Shown piece by piece: positions 60,901-64,000 of a stretch of 64,000 bases of DNA; position 1 is the stretch's first letter, and every line of letters begins with the position of its first letter. This DNA comes from Eunapius fragilis (taxonomy: Eukaryota > Porifera > Demospongiae > Spongillida > Spongillidae): assembly GCA_963681505.1 (NCBI GenBank), contig OY811983.1, positions 2,097,018 through 2,161,017 of the forward strand, written 5' to 3'. The translations under genes and the position numbers were made by a program. Under the pieces are notes generated by a model that was not told the DNA's origin, made no database searches, and was given only the letters and a program-made list of their open reading frames with translations.

Positions 60901-61430
60901 TAGAGGCTTTTTCAATGCCATCTCACATAAACCCTGGATGCATGCACATTTCCCACTGACCATTATCTGAAATTATGCAACTACATAGAACCTTGCTCCA
61001 ATTTGATGGGTGCCTTTCCCTCCCTGTTCGAACCCTAAGGTATCATTGGAACTGTCTTCCTGGTGGTCATGATTCTCATTCTCATTTTCCTTGGGTCTAA
61101 GATAAGGATCTCTATTGCTGTCATCAAGGAAGCAAGCAGGTTAGAGATACTCCTATGTGGTATATTGGACATAGGCTGTTGAAATCCTGTTGCTCATTCT
61201 ATTTAATACTCTCCCAGGGCTGTTGGTGGTATTCCTACTTCGGTTATCTATCCAGTGTTCTCCTGGGCACTCTTGGTAATCCTGTTCTTTTACTGGGCCA
61301 TTGTGGCTCTGTATCCTTTAACCCTTTTCTGACACTTGTGTGTTTATACATAGTGCGTATTTGTATACATGTACATAAGTCATGTATGTGACAGGGACAG
61401 AGAAGTGATTGGGGACGAGAGCAATGCTTC

Positions 61431-61523
<93 letters not shown>

Positions 61524-64000
61524 CTTGCTGTATTAGCCATATGCATGAAGAAGATGCCAAAATTCCTTAACTGTCTTATAAAGCTACCTTCTCTCCTCTT
61601 CAACAAGCAGTTTTAGCATTATCACAAACAACAGTGTTGAACCAGAGTACCGCAACCTCTCAGGCCTTGGTGTGGTCTCCAATGGAACACAGTGTGATCC
61701 TAAAGTAAGTGATATTATTGGTGCTGTTTTTGTAGGCGAAAAATTTTTCCATTCGACACCTTACTCAAAATTTTCCCGTATTCTTCCGTGCACTGACAGT
61801 CATCCATCTTCACTGCATCACTAACAATATTTGTGCCCAGCAACAACAGTGGTAATGCCAGCATCAGCTGCTACTTTGACAGATTTGTTACCTCAAAGTC
61901 AGTTTTAGACATACCCCCCTCTCTTTTGTTTCCCATATTACCTCACTCTACTACCTTCTGCTCCCAGCTTTCTGCTAGGTCTGCATGTATTCCACCTCTT
62001 TGGGCTCTTCTGGATAGGGAACTTCATCCTTGCCCTTGGAGAGTGCACACTAGCTGGAGCCTTTGCCTCCTACTACTGGGCCTTCAGGAAACCAAAGGTT
62101 AGGTGGATGGCTTGATGCCCACTTCCCCCTGTGTTACACTCAGTGTGCTTTTTTTACAGGATGTTCCAACATTTGCATTGATTGAATCGTTTGGAAGAAC
62201 TGTGCTGTACGTCTCCAGGGAATGTTAATGGGGTAGTTAAAATATGCTTGTAGGTTTTTGAAATGGTGACTCTGGTGGTTGTTAGATTAACATTATGGTA
62301 GTCCTGAGTGGTGCTTTGTTGTGTTATTATATTGTCATATTGGCTCATCATGCCCACACAATGATGGAATTGCAAGAATCCATGGTTTCATTTTTATGGT
62401 CACCGTGCAGGTATCTCCAATGCATTAACCTCCACCTTCCAGAAATACTGTAACTGCCATTAACCCTTTGTTCTCCATATCAATCTTTCGTTCAACACTC
62501 TTCATTTTATTTTATATCCTCGTTTTTTTTTTTGTCAGTTCATGCGGTTAGCTTACATCTGTTTCGCACAGGTTCCATTCTGGATCCCTGGCATTTGGAT
62601 CTCTGATCATCGCCATTGTACAGATAGCAAGAGTGATTTTAGCCTACATCCAGAATAAGCTGAAAGGCAAGACAGGGAAGGTTATAAAGGTACTCCTGTG
62701 TCTCCTCCAGTGCTGCTTCTGGATATTGGAGAAGGTCCTCCGCTATGTCAACAGGCAGGCTTACATTGAGGTGGGCTTTAATTAGAACATGCAGCGTATT
62801 TACTGAAAAAAAGTATCATTACACAGATTGCCATATATGGCTATGATTTTTGTACTGGTGCCTGCAAAGCTGTAAAGCTTCTACTCCGAAACATCATCAC
62901 GTAAGAACAGATCCTTCCTCCCCAGTATGCAACATCCGCATACCAATGCCTGCAAAGATTATATTAACCTTTTGTTGCTTATCTGATAACCATCTGTTCA
63001 TAGTGGGGAGAGCAGGAAAATCATTTGTAAATAAATTGGAAGTAGCTAAGAAAGATTGGTTAAACTAATAGCGGATTTTAATTTTAATGGTCCTATGAAT
63101 GAAAGGTTTATTATAGTGTTAATTTTAATTGGGTTGTCATTTGACTTAAAAATAACTAAGTTCTAGTACCACCAATTAGAAAAGACATTCACCCTTGTAG
63201 TCTCAACTGTACAATGCTTCCCTTTTAAATTTCCTAATCTTGTTCCCACACCATTTTTCTCTTATGGGAACTGATACAAGAAATTTTCTCTGCCATGAGT
63301 GCAAAGTTTGCTAATCCACCTTGCTAGAACCTCACATACCTCCACATATGAGTATCGTAAACATGTCAAATCCGATACATGTATAGAAGTGTCCTGTAGC
63401 TATTTAATTGTTCAGATCATTGGCTTGAATGAACATTATCCATTACAAGGATATAACTGTGCAAAGAAAGTGAATTATTTCCTGCTCAATTGCCTTCCAT
63501 TCAATGTATGAGAGGTGGGTTCCTACAACATTGGCGCACATCGGGTATAGGAGGTTTGAAAGGAAGGAGTTGTACAGTTGCAAAGATATATTGATTTATT
63601 AATATGCAATAGTGGTTATAGATGTTTCACAAACTCTAGTTAGTCAAGCTTTAGCTGTTACATTGTTATAAATTATTTTTTAAAAACGCTATAAGAATTT
63701 GGGATAGTCATCCTTCTGGGGTTTATGTTTATTACATTAATTTTCAATTATCAATTGTTATCAATTCCTTTCCACATGAAAATTTTTCTTCACACTGCAG
63801 TATTTAGTTCCCCATTATATATTTAAGGGCCTGATACACATTATTTTTATAAGTAAACTTGTCAGCATTTTGGAAAAACCGTACTATCATGTCATCAAAT
63901 ACATGTCCCTCAACTGAAATTTATACTTTTAAAAGCAATTTTTAAAAGGATGTTGATGAATTCTGTTTCTTCTCAGGACAGCAGTGAAGGACCGTGTGGT
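53946..64000 (+). CDS. SLC44A2: Choline transporter-like protein, SLC44 (CTL2/CTL4 type), 3' end outside window
   Basis: SLC44 proteins are multipass plasma-membrane or mitochondrial carriers linked to choline and thiamine compounds. Exons: 53946 to about 54046 (tentative), 56277-56350, 56448-56529, 57780-57897, 58189-58314, 58509-58569, 59327-59468, 59605-59688, 59962-60012, 60106-60167, 60667-60879, 61040-61139, 61218-61310, 61611-61704, 61800-61897, 61968-62097, 62160-62206, 62572-62770, 62827-62900 and 63977 onward. Phases agree throughout. Matches to CTL2 in order: [38 protein letters not shown], transmembrane [98 protein letters not shown] and [15 protein letters not shown]. The extracellular loop after the first helix is cysteine-rich and N-glycosylatable. 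The first exon is the weakest part: the GTACAG donor fits phase but is not supported by homology. Confidence 0.95.
54047..55734. other. First large SLC44 intron, unique part
   Basis: No exon, RNA gene or named element seen; only short C tracts near 55180. Confidence 0.4.
55735..56205. repeat. 21-22-bp minisatellite in SLC44 intron 1
   Basis: About twenty imperfect units of GGTGTGAGAGGTGTGGCTGG A and the variant GGTGTGAGAGGTCAGCTGGA, ending about 70 bp before the exon at 56277. Confidence 0.95.
56354..56418. repeat. (TG)n microsatellite
   Basis: TG tract starting at the donor of the exon ending 56350 (GTGAGTGTGTG...), so the tract grows directly out of the splice site. Confidence 0.95.
56840..57425. 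repeat. 36-bp minisatellite (TACCTACACCTAGTGTGTGA type)
   Basis: About sixteen units of ATACCTACACCTAGTGTGTG plus AGGTATCAGG(A/G)CA(T/C)AA in the SLC44 intron before 57780; several units deleted or shortened. Confidence 0.95.
57942..58013. repeat. (CA)n microsatellite
   Basis: About 70 bp of CA interrupted once; it directly abuts the palindromic element at 58015 and resumes after it. Confidence 0.95.
58015..58135. mobile_element. 121-bp near-perfect palindromic MITE inserted in a CA tract
   Basis: Arms of about 58 bp (CAGGGCTGTAGCCAGAGGGG through AGCTAGTAAAAT) are inverted repeats separated by 3 nt, with about three mismatches. It interrupts a CA microsatellite, which continues on both sides, so the tract predates or flanks the insertion site. 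Confidence 0.9.
60168..60378. repeat. 25-bp minisatellite starting at an SLC44 splice donor
   Basis: About eight units of GAGTGACCACGCCCTCACCT plus TTAAT. The first copy overlaps the donor GTGAGTG at 60168. Confidence 0.93.
61434..61521. repeat. (TG)n microsatellite
   Basis: About 88 bp of TG in an SLC44 intron. Confidence 0.97.
62901..63976. repeat. SLC44 intron with dispersed repeat (63180-63530)
   Basis: The middle of this intron shares ordered blocks with 10160-10760 (see there). The remainder is AT-rich unique sequence. Confidence 0.5.

Overview
This window is nuclear DNA from an animal, most probably a sponge or another early-branching metazoan. Every multi-exon gene has GT-AG introns. 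The gene set is metazoan: a p53-family factor, GARNL3, SEC16, a choline-transporter-like protein, PNUTS, and an ankyrin/ROC-COR/death-domain receptor of a type abundant in sponges. Gene spacing is compact, and introns and spacers are full of CA/TG microsatellites, minisatellites and MITEs. The sponge assignment is inference. I built exon models by hand from splice signals, reading phase and family similarity; nothing was searched against a database.

Layout, left to right. (1) 497-4008, minus: PNUTS (PPP1R10)-like gene, 5' ten exons in the window. One intron holds two identical tRNA-Asp genes with a retroelement remnant between them. (2) 4694-5293, plus: two-exon gene for an unrecognised 107-residue protein. 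(3) about 5526-10199, plus: unrecognised multi-exon gene with OB-fold-like strand pattern. (4) 11013-16436, minus: ankyrin + ROC-COR GTPase + death domain protein; its introns carry a Harbinger-type element and three MITEs. (5) 16437-20200: retroelement scraps, a MITE, a hairpin and a few unassigned minus-strand exons. (6) 20201-24457, minus: ten-exon p53-family gene. (7) 24663-34074, plus: SEC16. (8) 34495-47788, minus: GARNL3 (RapGAP + CNH), 22 exons including a 16-nt microexon. (9) 48318-49364, plus: intronless adenosine kinase. (10) 50307-53461, minus: C19orf44/DUF4614-like gene. (11) 53946 to the right edge, plus: SLC44 (CTL2/4-type) choline transporter, incomplete.

The genes do not form one pathway. 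The striking organisation is architectural: four consecutive head-to-head pairs with short shared 5' regions (PNUTS/small gene, p53/SEC16, GARNL3/ADK, C19orf44/SLC44), separated by tail-to-tail junctions. The p53/SEC16 pair shares only 205 bp. p53 exon boundaries fall at the same codons as several human TP53 boundaries. Other points of interest are a 25-nt p53 intron, minisatellites whose first unit begins at a splice donor, and several MITE groups that appear to share internal sequence while their termini differ.
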